Assembly: GCF_036370855.1 (NCBI RefSeq)
Contig: NC_088102.1
Span: forward strand, 43,127,835 to 43,191,834
Source of the DNA: Dromaius novaehollandiae
Lineage: Eukaryota; Chordata; Aves; Casuariiformes; Dromaiidae
Direction: 5' to 3'
Length of the DNA: 64,000 bases
The stretch's first letter is position 1, and the number at the start of each line of letters is the position of its first letter. The position numbers and the translations under genes were made by a program. The notes beneath the pieces were generated by a model that was not told the DNA's origin, did not search any database, and saw nothing but the letters and a program-made list of their open reading frames with translations. This document shows positions 40,201-52,130 of this stretch, piece after piece.

Positions 40201-42207
40201 CTGGATTTTATAAAAGTTGTTTCAGACAGCTCTAAAAAACCACAACCTCATATAGCTTAAAAAGAGGTGGCCAGCAGCCAGCTTTCAAATAAATGCTCTC
40301 ATCTCTTTCATTAAAAGAAAACATTATCATAATATTAAATTACAACTCAAATGGTGGAGGTATCTCTCCTTGTTTACAAGATATTATCCTTTGAAGTCAT
40401 AGAGCCCAGAGTGATTTTCACATGAGGGTGACCAAGTAGAAGAAAGGGAAAATGTAAATAAAACAGAAACATTGATTGTTTTTCACATTCCTTTCCTGGT
40501 TATAGAAACAGACATGTTTGGATAACAAGTTTCTCCTTATCCATATCTTTTTCTTTCCCTGAGCTTTAACTCCCCCTATTCTCTGACATCGTTAGTCATC
40601 TAGGATATGTTGCCTTTCCTGTATGCCTCTCCCTATTGATGAAAAAGGCTAATATTGCTGCTGTACCTTTGTAAAACATTCTGAAGCCACATTACTGTAT
40701 TCAAACTTCTGTTGGTGTTGTTGTGAGAAGAGTAGGAAGCTTGCCAGTAAATCTAGCTGAGATGAAGGAGACGGTTCATGAAAGAGCTGAGAAGAGGCCA
40801 AATTTTGTCCTGGTCTTAGACAGCAAGCCTGTTAGATGAAGGAGACTGCTAACGACTAGCCTTACTGATTACTCGCTTTTTTTCTTTATAAAACAATGCA
40901 AATAAAACTCATAGATGAACACAGTTAGTAGTGTGCAGAATTGAATGGTTAAGATAAGAAATCAGGAGAGTGACCTGACAAAGCAGCATGTGAGTCTGCC
41001 TCGTACTACGTGTGTGCCAACAACCATCTTTGGACTTTGTGATCACAGAGTTTTCTTGTGCCCTGACCCCATATGGCTCAGCTGGGGTCTGTATTTGTTG
41101 CTGACAGGGGTTTTCTTTGGCAGTAGCTGACTGGCTGTCTCTATCACCATGAGTTGTGTTTAGCATTCTATATGCTACAGAGAAAACAAAAATCTGTTTC
41201 CTTCTTGGGTTTACTTTGGATTTTTTGGCTTTGAATTCTCTCTTAAGGGGTTCTGGACACCTACTCTTTATGCAATTTGTATAGTTGCTATATGTTAAAG
41301 GTTGCTATTGACTGTGTCTTGAAAATTCTAATGGTCCCTTCTGCTAGCTGGATAATTAGTTGGCATTCTTGGTGAAGTCTTCTTGCTGTTCTGGCTTCCT
41401 AGCATGTTAGTGTTTTAACTACTTCCTAGGTCATTTGTCCTTAGATGTAAAGACTTATTAAGCACTGGAAGTAATAATTCTGTTCTCTCTGTGAATTTGA
41501 ATTGGTGAGCAATGAATGGTACGTCGCAGTAACCATCAAATCAAATTACTTGCTATTTTTCCAGCTTGCTTAGAATGACACATTTGAACGACTTTTTCAA
41601 ATTACTTAGCCAAAATGAGACCTGTGAGCCATAACTATAGTAATCAAAATTCAGTTTACAATCTCTTGTTACATTATTGCTCTAAGACTTCACTTCAAAG
41701 AAATGTTAACAGTAGGAGCTTAGTAATAAGAAGTACCATTTTCTGAACAGACCTATACTAGCCTCAGACTGGGAACAATCAGGGATATCATGGTTCTATT
41801 GAGTCTTTCACATCCTACACCCTGTATTTACTGCCGACTCCTGCTCTGAGTACTTTATTCCAATGGATATATTAGTGCTGTGTCAGAATAAGAGATGTGG
41901 GCCTTGTTCTTACACTTCCATATTCAAATCAGTACTTTAAATTACACATGGTGCTTCTGATGCCAGACTGTATTGTAATACTAGGAATGGAATAACCTGC
42001 AACTTCTCCTGCTGCAAGTTTTTGTGTTCTTTACAGAGGTTCTTCATGTAAGAGTGTAAAATTAAAGTAACTAAGTAGCTGTCAGCATCTTTGTATAACC
42101 GCATTTTCCAAAATCAAAGAGCTGGCACCTCTGCATCCCCCCCTTCTCTGCTTAAGTTGTATGTGGGTTGTTTCTTTTTTGTTGTTGTGTTGGGGATTGT
42201 TTCTTGC

Positions 42208-42228
42208 TTTTTTTTTGGGGGGGGGGGG
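42208..42228. repeat. T9-G12 homopolymer pair
   Basis: Nine T are followed by twelve G in intron 1. It is simple sequence, and a G-rich strand of this length may be prone to length error in assembly. Confidence 0.85.
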
Positions 42229-43454
42229 AGTGATGACTTTGCAACACCTATGAGTTTCCTTTTTGACAGATCTGTTTAGACTCTTCCTAGTCCCTTCGTC
42301 CTCCTTGGGCTGAGATAAACTTTACCCTCTGGGACTGTCTCAGGAGGGAAGACTGGAGGCTGTTGTAGTAGAAGCAACTGACTAACATGCTCTTTCCGTT
42401 TTTTGTCTTTCTATGGGGGTGGTGTGACTCCTGCTTCCATCTTTGTTCCACATAGAAAAAGAAGCTGAGAGCAGAGCCTGATTCAAAGGGAACAGGGAAG
42501 TCAAGAATAGACTAATCTTCTTAAAAAGTAGTCATTCATTAGTAAGGGTGTTAAAAAAAAACAGGAGCAAGAGGAAGTTCTCTTTTTTAAATATTTACTA
42601 CTGATTCCACAAGGAGGTTTTTATGATTATTTGGAAAAGAAAAGAAAATAAAGTATATCCAATAGCAGGAAATTATGAACAAAGTTCTTAAAGCTTGATA
42701 TAGTCAAAAGGAATAGATATGTACTCTTTACAAATTCCTTATGTGGACTAAACTTTTTTTTTTTTTGATTAAATGCTAATTTTTCAGCTTAAAACATGGT
42801 GCTTTCCCAAAGTGATAGTTCCATTTTTTCTGATACATGTTTGTCACTGCCACATCTTGGAAGGAATTTTATATATTGATCCTCCATTAATTTAATATCT
42901 GAGTGTTTTCTCATTATTTAAAAATAGGTGTGACAAAATGTTTTTCATCTTTCATTCCCGGGCAGTCCATTGCACAAAGAGCTTCATAGGCACAGTGAAC
43001 AACTGTGCGTGTTGTTTTTAAGGAGAAACTGTATTGAAACACTCTGCATGCAGTTCCCACATGGGGCTTTGAGTATTAGGATGGAGACAGTCTGGGAGTA
43101 TGCAAGTTATTAGGCACATCTTTTCAGCAGAGTTCATTGGCAGTCATGCTCTTCAGCAGATAGGGGTTTTTTTGGATTTTGATAGGTTTTAATGAAGCTA
43201 GGAGATGACATCATTTCTGATGTGAAACTGTGGAAGGATGGAATTATCTGCTACATATGGATTAGTTTCTAATTTCTCAGTGAATCTCCCAGCAGTTTCA
43301 TACAGAAGCTGAATATTGGAGAAAAGCTTGTAGGATTCTACAGCTAAGAGTCCCGAAGAAGGAAATTAGTGTTGGCTGTGATAGTTCTCCCTCCTCTTTC
43401 AGGTCAAATAGGAGGGTTGATAAGGATAACAGTAACCAACTTTTTATATTGCAC

Positions 43455-43590
43455 TTTCTCTTATTTTAGCTAAAAGCGCTTTCCACATGAGGTTGACCTC
43501 ATTATCTGTGTTGTTACACACAGTGACCCAGAGGGCTAATGGCAGAGCTGAGATGGGAGTCCTGCTCCTGAGTAGTGTTTGCTAGATATG
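43455..43590 (-). mobile_element. CORE-SINE/MIR-like relic
   Basis: The phrases 'cattatctgtgttgttacac', 'acagtgacccagagggctaa' and 'tggcagagctgagatgggag', then 'tcctgctcctga', match the reverse orientation of a MIR-type SINE. The copy is decayed but its order is well kept. Two further copies of the same general family occur at 21.7 and 40.1 kb. Confidence 0.5.
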
Positions 43591-46500
43591 GTGTGTGGGG
43601 CTCTGTCCCGCTGCTGCAGGCTCACTTTGGGAACAGTTACCAGACAAATATATGTACCAGAGAGATGGTACCAGAGAGAGGTGTGTAAAACTGCTTTGAA
43701 GGATGTGTGGAGTATCCTTAGGGCTGACTTATGTTGCTATGCAAGGGTTAACTTCTCAAAAGGAAATCCTTAGAAGATGAAGAGCTGTTGCCAGTCATCC
43801 TTATGTCAAAAATGGATCAAAGAAAAAGAGGTGCAGGAAGTATGTTTTTGTGCTTGGATAGCCTCTGTGAGCAGAACAGCCCCTGAGGGATTCTTGGAGC
43901 AATGCATATGTTTAGAGCATTCCTAAGGCTGCTCCTAGTGAAAGAAGGATTGAAAGGAGTATAAGTAACCTCAAAGATCAAAGGAGCTCAAGGACAGCTT
44001 AAAGTCACTTTTGTCCTCTCCACTTAAGCTATATTTTGTAGAATTAAGCAACTGAAAATCATTTTTACTAAATTCAATTCTACAGGATCAATTTCATATT
44101 CATTATAATAATTCAATCAAAACCTGGATCTGAAAATTACATTTCTTTCACTTTTTTGCCGGCACACCAATTTCTCTTTTGCTGCAAAATGGTGCGCTAA
44201 CATGACATAGAAGCTGAAAGGCAAAGGCACAGATCTCCTGCCACAGGCCACGAAGTGCCAGGGTACCCTGAAGGAGCTAGCTGAACATATCCATAAAGGA
44301 CAGCTGTCTAGCAATTATGTCTCCCATTTCTCTTTTGCATAATTTTATTTGTAGCTCTTTTGAGGGTCACAAAGGCTATTTTTTTGGCATCCTAGCCTAT
44401 GAGTTTGTTGAAAACTAGATGTTCTGTCTCATGGGAAACTGATTTTTGGAAATCTTGCTTCATTCCTAGTAATGATGAAGAGTTGAAATCTTAACATTTT
44501 TCATAAACCAAATTGTTCCAAATTTATGCTTTGACTTAATCAAATTAGTCATTCAATATGGCAAAAAATGTGTTTTGATAGCATTCAAATATTTTCATTC
44601 AGCTAAATATTACACTGTTTTACTGCATTGTGTTACAGACTTGAACTCAGAGCAGACTATTGAGTAAAGAAGAGATATTTCAACCTTAGCAAAACAAAAT
44701 GCTGTAACAGTTTCCGTGTGACTATTTGGAAGATATTGGTATTTCCCAGTACGTAATGGTATTGGCATTTTCATATGAAAAGCGTGCCATGAGAAAATAG
44801 TCAGTGTTCAGCATTTTAGGGTCATCAGTAGAGTGAGGATACTTGAAAGTCTTTTCAGGGTGTCATTCTCATCTTCTTTCTGACCCTCTCTGTGTCTACA
44901 GGCTTTATATCTTCTTTCACCTTCCCTTGTGGCTAATTATGCCTGTCGCATCTGTAAGCGTGAATTCACATATACACATCTCCTTTTAAGCTGTGATTGA
45001 AGATCCCTATAATGAGTGTCGTTCTGAAGGAACACAACAATGAAATTTCTTCCCCTAAATTTATGCACATGAGCACAACTTTAAAGTGCTGTTCCCTTGT
45101 AAAACAAAATGTATTTTCCTCATGTATTCCTTCTAGGTTCTTCTTTGGAGCTGATTAAAAACATCTATTAGAGTTGGACACATCCCCTTTAACTTTATCC
45201 AGCTCAGAGTCATACATCTAGTGTAAGCTGGTCATCTGAGTTAAGCTCCCTTTGTGGTGAATGGAGACCAACTCATTGGCAGTTTGTCTTAAAACAGATA
45301 TCTTAACATGCAATTTCACATCCAATGACAAAGCCAGCTTGAAAGGTTTGCATCCTTTTCCCTGCAGATTGTCATCCCTCTGGTTTTGACAATGCAGCTG
45401 TTTGTGTGGCCGGATTGTAAACTAGATTGGTGAAATGTTCCAAAATAAACAACCCCAAGGGAAGTTGTAGCCCATGAGTGGCAGCACACTGCTGGGAATG
45501 GAAGATAGTGATAACCTCTGAAACTGTCTTTTGTCTTTCAAGAAAATGCAATGTGGACCCACTTCCAAGATAGCTGTCTGAGCCATCCCTGGAGCTGCCC
45601 TTCCCTTGCCTTGCAATACTGAGGGCAGCCAGACAGCTAACCTAAGATGGATAAGGAGAGTGAGATAAATCCTGCTCTTACTGCTTCTTGTACTGTCTGT
45701 AGCAAGGGAAGAGAATGCAGATTCTTGGATTCGATTCCTACCACTGACACCAATTTAGTGTATCTGTCTGAAAGATCTGGAGCCAGGTAACAGGATTAGT
45801 TGAACTGTTCTTCTGACAGGTGCAATTGCAGCTGATGTACCAAAGGCAAAGTTCATGTTCTTGTTCGAGTTTGATTAGAAAGGCAGTAGCTCCGTGTTCT
45901 TAGTTCTCATCCTCAGTCCTCCAGTTCCTTCTATAAATATGAATCACTAATAATCTTTCCCTTTCACAGATGTAGAGAGCATTGGAGGTGCACACAGCTG
46001 ACTTGCCAGTCTGAAATGCCTCATCTTTCTATTGTATCACATTGGAGGAGGTGGAAAGATGAATTCAGCAAGGAGGCCTCATCATGCTCTCATGTAGCAA
46101 AGCAGAGCTGTAACAAACCAAAACTTCCAGGTAGTGACTACAGATGTGTTTCTTGCTTTTTCAAGTGCCTGAAACTTCCTGATCAGGATCTAACTTGCCC
46201 CATAGGCAACATTGCAAAGTAAATCAAGCCTTTATCTCTCTGTGTACATCTTTTCCTGGTTACGACTGTGAGCTGCTGTAAAAGCCAAAGTGTCCACACA
46301 TTCCTGTGTTACCAGGGTCAGGAATAGTAATCTGTGGTGAATGCAGGTTATCTCCTAGCTAAGTTAAAGCTCTTGTTTGATTATCCAGCAGAGCTCTGTT
46401 CGAAGTAGCAAAGAGAAATGTGCTACCTGTAAGGATGTTCATCCTGATCAAAGTGTTTGACTGAAGAGGGATTCCTGCCAATCAAGTGATAGGCAATGTA

Positions 46501-47269
46501 GGTTCTTGGAGTCTAGTAGTGAATTGCAAACCAAACCTGACTTGGACCATCAATGTCTTTTTCTCTTCTCCCCATTTGAGAGCATGTGGAAGGAGTTGTT
46601 TAGCTTTCAGGTTCACTCTACCTTGGAAAATAGTAGGGCTGAAGTAAATAAGCATTCAGAAAATAATACAGAAGGTTGAGCAAAATGTAGAACTCACTTA
46701 AAACGGAATTGCTTAAGACATCCTGGCTGACAGCAAACCCACCAGTGCAAGCAGATAAAAGTTTCTCTGAGTTCACTCACTGATCATGAATTAATTAACA
46801 AAACTGATAAACTTTGGGATATGCATTTGGAAGTCATGAATCTCACTGCAACCTCTCTATACCTCTCTATATTTTTATGAATTTCGGACACATAGCAAAA
46901 TTACTGAAGGCAAATAAATACACTAGATAAAAGCTGTTAATGACTATGTGACAAGCTGCAAGTGGGCGACAATGCTTTACAGCTGAGTAAAGATTTTCAC
47001 TTAAAATACTTTATAGTTATTTTTGGCTAAAAAGGCAGCTTCGGTTAATCATTAAAAATGTCTTACTGAATTTACTAGAAGTCTTTAATTTTCACTTGAT
47101 TTCACCATTTTCAGAGTGAACTTTACGTATTTTCCATGGGAAAATTTTGCTTAAAAACAGAATGCTTTTATTGTAGAAAATGAAAAAAAAATTAAGGTTT
47201 GAGACAGGAATAAAATGTTTCTAAGATTCAAAAATTTTTTTTCACTTAGTTCATTGAACACATTCAATA

Positions 47270-47282
47270 CCCCCCCCCCCCC
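47270..47282. repeat. C13 homopolymer
   Basis: Thirteen C in intron 1. It is simple sequence, similar to the other poly-C tracts of this window at 2.05 and 7.4 kb. Confidence 0.85.
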
Positions 47283-48408
47283 ATTTTGGCCAGTATTTTT
47301 TGCCCAAAATATGGGAATGCATCCATTTTTCCAAGAAGATCCATATTTCCTGTGATTAAACAAACCTTATGCATCTTTTGATTTATTTAAAATGTTTTTT
47401 CCCCATTAATGTGCATGGAGGAGAAAGCGAAGAGAAGGTAGCAGATTAAGAGTTCAGGATTTGGAATTCTGCTCTCTCCAACACACAGAGGCAGCAAATA
47501 TATCTTTTTTTACATGCCATTGCCCCAAGTATGGTCAACTTTCAAATGCAAAGCTGTAGCTCAGATGAATTAAATTCTACCAAGAAAAGCATAAATTGAT
47601 TGCAAGTGAAGCTCTTGGCCATATGGACAAATCCTTTTTCTTGAGAAACAACACTGGTACAATCCAAGTGAGCTGTTAGTGTCATGTCTGTATACAGCTA
47701 GCAGAAGTGGAAAGGTGTCTTTCTCTGCCAGCAATCACCCCAGCTTTAAGAGAGAAGAGAAAGTAAGGAGGAGAAATGACAGAGCAGAATGGAGCTCCCC
47801 TGTACAATGTATCCCAAAGGTCCTTGAAAAGCCTTTGGTCATTTATATAGTATATAACTGCTTCCTGGCAGCTTTAGTGGAGGTGAGACAGTGTAAAACC
47901 TAGCCCTTATTATCTATGAGTAATAAGCGGCTAGTATTATAAAAATAGATGTGTGAGTAATGAGCAGCTGGGCTATAAAAAGAGAAATCTTTCTAAGTTA
48001 ATGTGACAGTATGTGCATGCATGAGTATGCACATGTATACACTACACAATTAGTAGATTAGGAGTTCTCAGTAGATGGCATATTTTTGAATTTCAAGAAG
48101 AGTTTTTGGCATGCTGTTTCTCAACTGTAATTAAAATAGTCATTCAGATCTATTTCAGTAGATGTACGTGTACACTGAAAACTGAATAAGAAATCATAAT
48201 TAGCAAGATGCTACTCCAGGATAATATGCCAAGTAAGGGAAGAGGTGGAGGACCCAAGAAATCCATCTCGGGTCTTATCTAATAAGTGAGTTTTGAAAGA
48301 AATATTTAGAGAGCATGGGCAAAACATTTTTTGACTGAGTTTCATCTAATAGCAGTAGCACAATGGCAGCAACCTGCAATATGCTGTATTTTCTGCCTGT
48401 ACTTACAG

Positions 48409-48410
<2 letters not shown>

Positions 48411-48439
<29 letters not shown>
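48411..48439. repeat. T29 homopolymer
   Basis: A pure T tract following TTACAGTC. On the minus strand it is poly-A and could be the tail of a minus-strand retrocopy, but no recognisable body was found. Confidence 0.9.
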
Positions 48440-48443
<4 letters not shown>

Positions 48444-50229
48444 TGCAGCTTAGCGGTTTTATTAGAAACAAAGATTTTGAGGCTTGAAAGGATGAGCACA
48501 CACCCTACAGAGAATTGGAGAGGATAAAGAATGGTTGGGCAATATGATTCAGGAAACATCATCATTCAGGAGAGGAACTGGCTAGACTGAATAGAGAGAG
48601 GAAATGAGAGATAAAGCAACATTTAATGTAACTAGGGGCATCCAGGAAGCAGGCATGCTGTGAGCAGCAGGGAAAGAGGACTACAGGAATTTGGTATAGC
48701 TGTAAATGTCTGATCATTCTGTATGTCACAGAAACTGCAGATGATCTTTGACAATCCAAGTGGATATTGGAACAGGGAGTTGCACAATGCCTTGCTGTGA
48801 AAAGCTCTTCAGCCTGATCCACCTACTGCCCTTGAAGGAAGATCCTTGTCAGCAATGAGCAGGTGGGCATGGAGACATGGTGTCAAGAAGCAACCTCCTT
48901 CTTCTGTCTTTGGTGGCTGGGATATGAGATAGGATTGCAATCTACTCCTACTGAATAGGTTTTCTGAAGTAAATCATCAAGGAGCTACAAAGGATAGTCC
49001 ATAACAGCATGAATGACTATTTTTAGTCTCACAGAACATAATTTTAGAAATCACCTAATGGTGCTAAAGAAGAAGGATATCTAAATCACTTTCTTAGACA
49101 CTGTTTATGTTCTGCACATGAAACCATACAGAAAGATCAAAATCCAGATCAATCCAAATCAAGCCAGATATGTTGTATAAGACTTTTGGATTTATTAAAC
49201 AACAGTACATATTCTCTGGGGAAAAGAGGCTGTATAGTTTGACTGTCCCCCAGCTTGCTAGACCTTCTAGATTTGTTAGGCCAGATGTTTTTGGATGGCA
49301 TTAAATTAACAACCAATGGAGATGGTGGAAAAGCAAGGACTGAAAATCACTTGTTTAGCAGAAAGTCAAGGTGTCAAGAATAAAATTAATCAAGGCACCA
49401 AGGATTTAAAGAGGAGTTCTTTAATTGTCTATTGCCAGTGAGAGGAGGCTGGTTAGTAAGTGGAAATGGAATTACCCAATTCTAAACCTAAATGCTGATA
49501 AAGGGGGGTTTCTCAGACTAGGTGGAAGGATTCCTGTGGTGGGTATCTTAGCATCTTTAGTTGTAATCTTGTAAATCAAAGAACAGAAAGGGTTTTGGAT
49601 GCAAAAATGATGTTTCCTCTTTCCCCAGCCATCGAAGCAAATGATCTTGAAGGCCAAAGGATCAGTTAATACCTAAAATATATGTCAGTGTATTGCTGAT
49701 GACTGCTACAGGCTATTAAATCCAATTAGAAACTAGCATATTGTGTGTAAGGGTAGAAAAAAATCTTAGAGTATTTTCGGGGAAGCATTCAATCTGACTC
49801 TCATATTGGAGGTTTTATTCTGCCTGCATGAAAACATCTTTGGGACTGTTAAATGGATGACAGTGTCTGAATGCAAAACATCATATTGCATATTAAGATA
49901 TTGCATTAGACCTGTTCTCAGCAGATAAATAAGAACTGAGCTCAGAACTAAAACCAGCTGTTACCAAGTAGAAGTGATTGTGGTATGAATAAACTTTTCT
50001 TTTTCTTTTTTTCTTTTTTTCTTTTTTTTTTCCAAATAGAATAAAATCTGAAGCGGTCTGGTATGTATTTGGGTTCATATGTTCAGATAAATGGGACTTT
50101 ACTGCCTAAATAACTTTTGAAGTGCTATATCTGGATACTCCCAAAAGAGGCAGATCTCCCAGAGTTTAAAACATCAAGCTAACTCAGTTGAAAGAAAGAC
50201 CATAAGGTACATGTGGAAATGGCTATAAA

Positions 50230-52130
50230 GCCGCAAACCCATAGCTGAAAGAGGAGGATATGCTAGTACAGAAAAGGACAATTATGAAAGAGGAAGTAGT
50301 TGTAAAAAATGAGAAATATTTTTGACAAATGGGAAAAATAAAAGGAAGTTGCTTGCAGTAAATGGAAGTTAGAAACTAGAAAGTGTAGTGTTAGATTAAA
50401 AAAAAAGCAAAAGAGAATAGGAAGAAGCCTGTGAGCAGCAGTTAGGAAGTCCAAGTTTTTCAAGTGCATTAGTATCAAAAATATTTTAGCCATGATATTG
50501 ATCTTTGATAATATATGTGGTAGGATCATCAATAATAGATCCAAAAAGGAGAGCCCTTCAATAAGCATTTCTCTTCGAGGTTAAAAAAAAAAAAAAAAAA
50601 AAAAAAAGATGTGGTGTTGTCACATAATGATGCTGCAGTTTTTTCCATAACAACACAAAGATGTTGTGAAAAAGCAGTTATGAAGATGCCTAGTCTGAAA
50701 AGCAACTGGTCAAGACAGCTTATGTTCAAGAGATTTGAGAGAACTAGTTTGAAAGAACTAGTTAAGGAGCTTTGAAAGACATCAATGTTGAATTTTCAGT
50801 AAGCGTGGGGATACTGAAGTAGTTCTGGAGAACTGAAAGAAATTTAATGTTGCATTAGTATTTAAAGGGTAAACAGAATATGCTGAATGGCTGTGTTTAA
50901 TTGCCTACCCTGATATACTCTCTACTTAAGGTGAATAGGACAGCTTGGGTAATAAGATTTCTGCCTTTTTATCAGTCAGAGAAAAAATATCAGAACACTC
51001 GATATGGGATCAAGGAACTAGAAAAGGGGTCATAATTGTATGTCAATCAACAGGACTCATTTGAAAATAGTTCTTGTTGCAGTATAGTTTTTTAATGAGT
51101 TTACAAATTTGACAAAAGACATGGTGTGGATGTAGAGCATTTAGACTTCAGTCACATACTTAAATTGGTAACACATGATAGCTTAATTCATGAACTGGGC
51201 TGGTATAAATCAATATGTCACATCTAGGTTTAAAGTAAAAGTACAAATAGGAATCGTTGTCGATTGATTCTGCTTGCAAGTTCCTGCAAGGGTCAGTTCT
51301 GGGCTACGTGCTACTTAACAGTTTTAGCAGTGAGTCAGAAGACAACATAAAAATTTTACTGATGATTTGCCAATAACTTAAAGGCTGAGAAGGGGAAAAT
51401 AAGGCAGAGTCCAACTCACTGATACAGTAAAATTATGTATCTCAATCGGAAAGAATGGACAGCGTAGATAATGGAGGGTGGGGATATCTGTTCTGGAAGG
51501 ACATATCTCAGGGAAAGATGTCATTGTGGATGATCAGCTAAGAGGAGTTATTTTGGCCAAAGTGACTGATGTGATTGTAGCACAGCTAAGCAGGGAGATC
51601 TGAAGAAGGAACACATGACCATTCTACTTAACAGGACATTAACCTGCTCTTATGTCTGCCTTTCAGCAAGAATCCTCAAAACTGGAGAGGGCTTAAAGAA
51701 CATCCTGAAGTATTGCTTTATATAGTAGGCTTTGGCAAAATTGCATTTTGTCATTTTACTCCCCTTTTTGATCATTACCTGCAATGCATCTGTAGGGAAT
51801 ACAAAAAGTGATAAAATAAGCGAAGGACATGAGGACCAACTAATGAGCAAAGAATAAAAGAGTTTAAGAAGAAGCAGAAGTTGATGTTTTTAGTGACAGT
51901 GACATTAGCAGGGTGAAAGGTTAATAACTTAGAGCTGTAAAGGAGCTCATGAAGGAGAGAGATTATTTATTGACCTGCAAGTGGTAGGTTCAGGAGTAGT
52001 TGAAAAATACTAGAATAGGTAGTAGACAGTCTTCTCTTTGTCTTCTGACTTCCTGATGGTCAGATCTATTAGTCTGTATATTATCTTCTAAGAGAAGCAG
52101 TGAAAAGTATTGAATCATTATTTTGATATT
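50230..52130 (+). mobile_element. Decayed CR1-type LINE (reverse transcriptase relic)
   Basis: The region follows the order of a sauropsid CR1 ORF2 and 3' half, with many substitutions, stops and indels. The recognisable core is about 50790-51400: 'gttctggagaactgaaagaa', then 'ttaatgttgcattagtattt', 'aaagggtaaacagaatatgc', 'caatcaacaggactcatttg', 'gtggatgtagagcatttaga' and finally 'gggtcagttctgggctacgt', which corresponds to the Gln-Gly-Ser-x-Leu-Gly-Pro block of the reverse transcriptase. Weaker similarity continues to about 52.1 kb and backward to about 50.2 kb; the outer limits are uncertain. A 25-base A tract (50583-50607) interrupts it. No frame survives, so it is inactive. A CR1 lineage in this state supports a bird or other sauropsid source. 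Confidence 0.7.
50583..50607. repeat. A25 homopolymer
   Basis: A pure A tract inside the decayed CR1. It is possibly an expansion of an A-rich patch, as no second element ends here. Confidence 0.9.
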
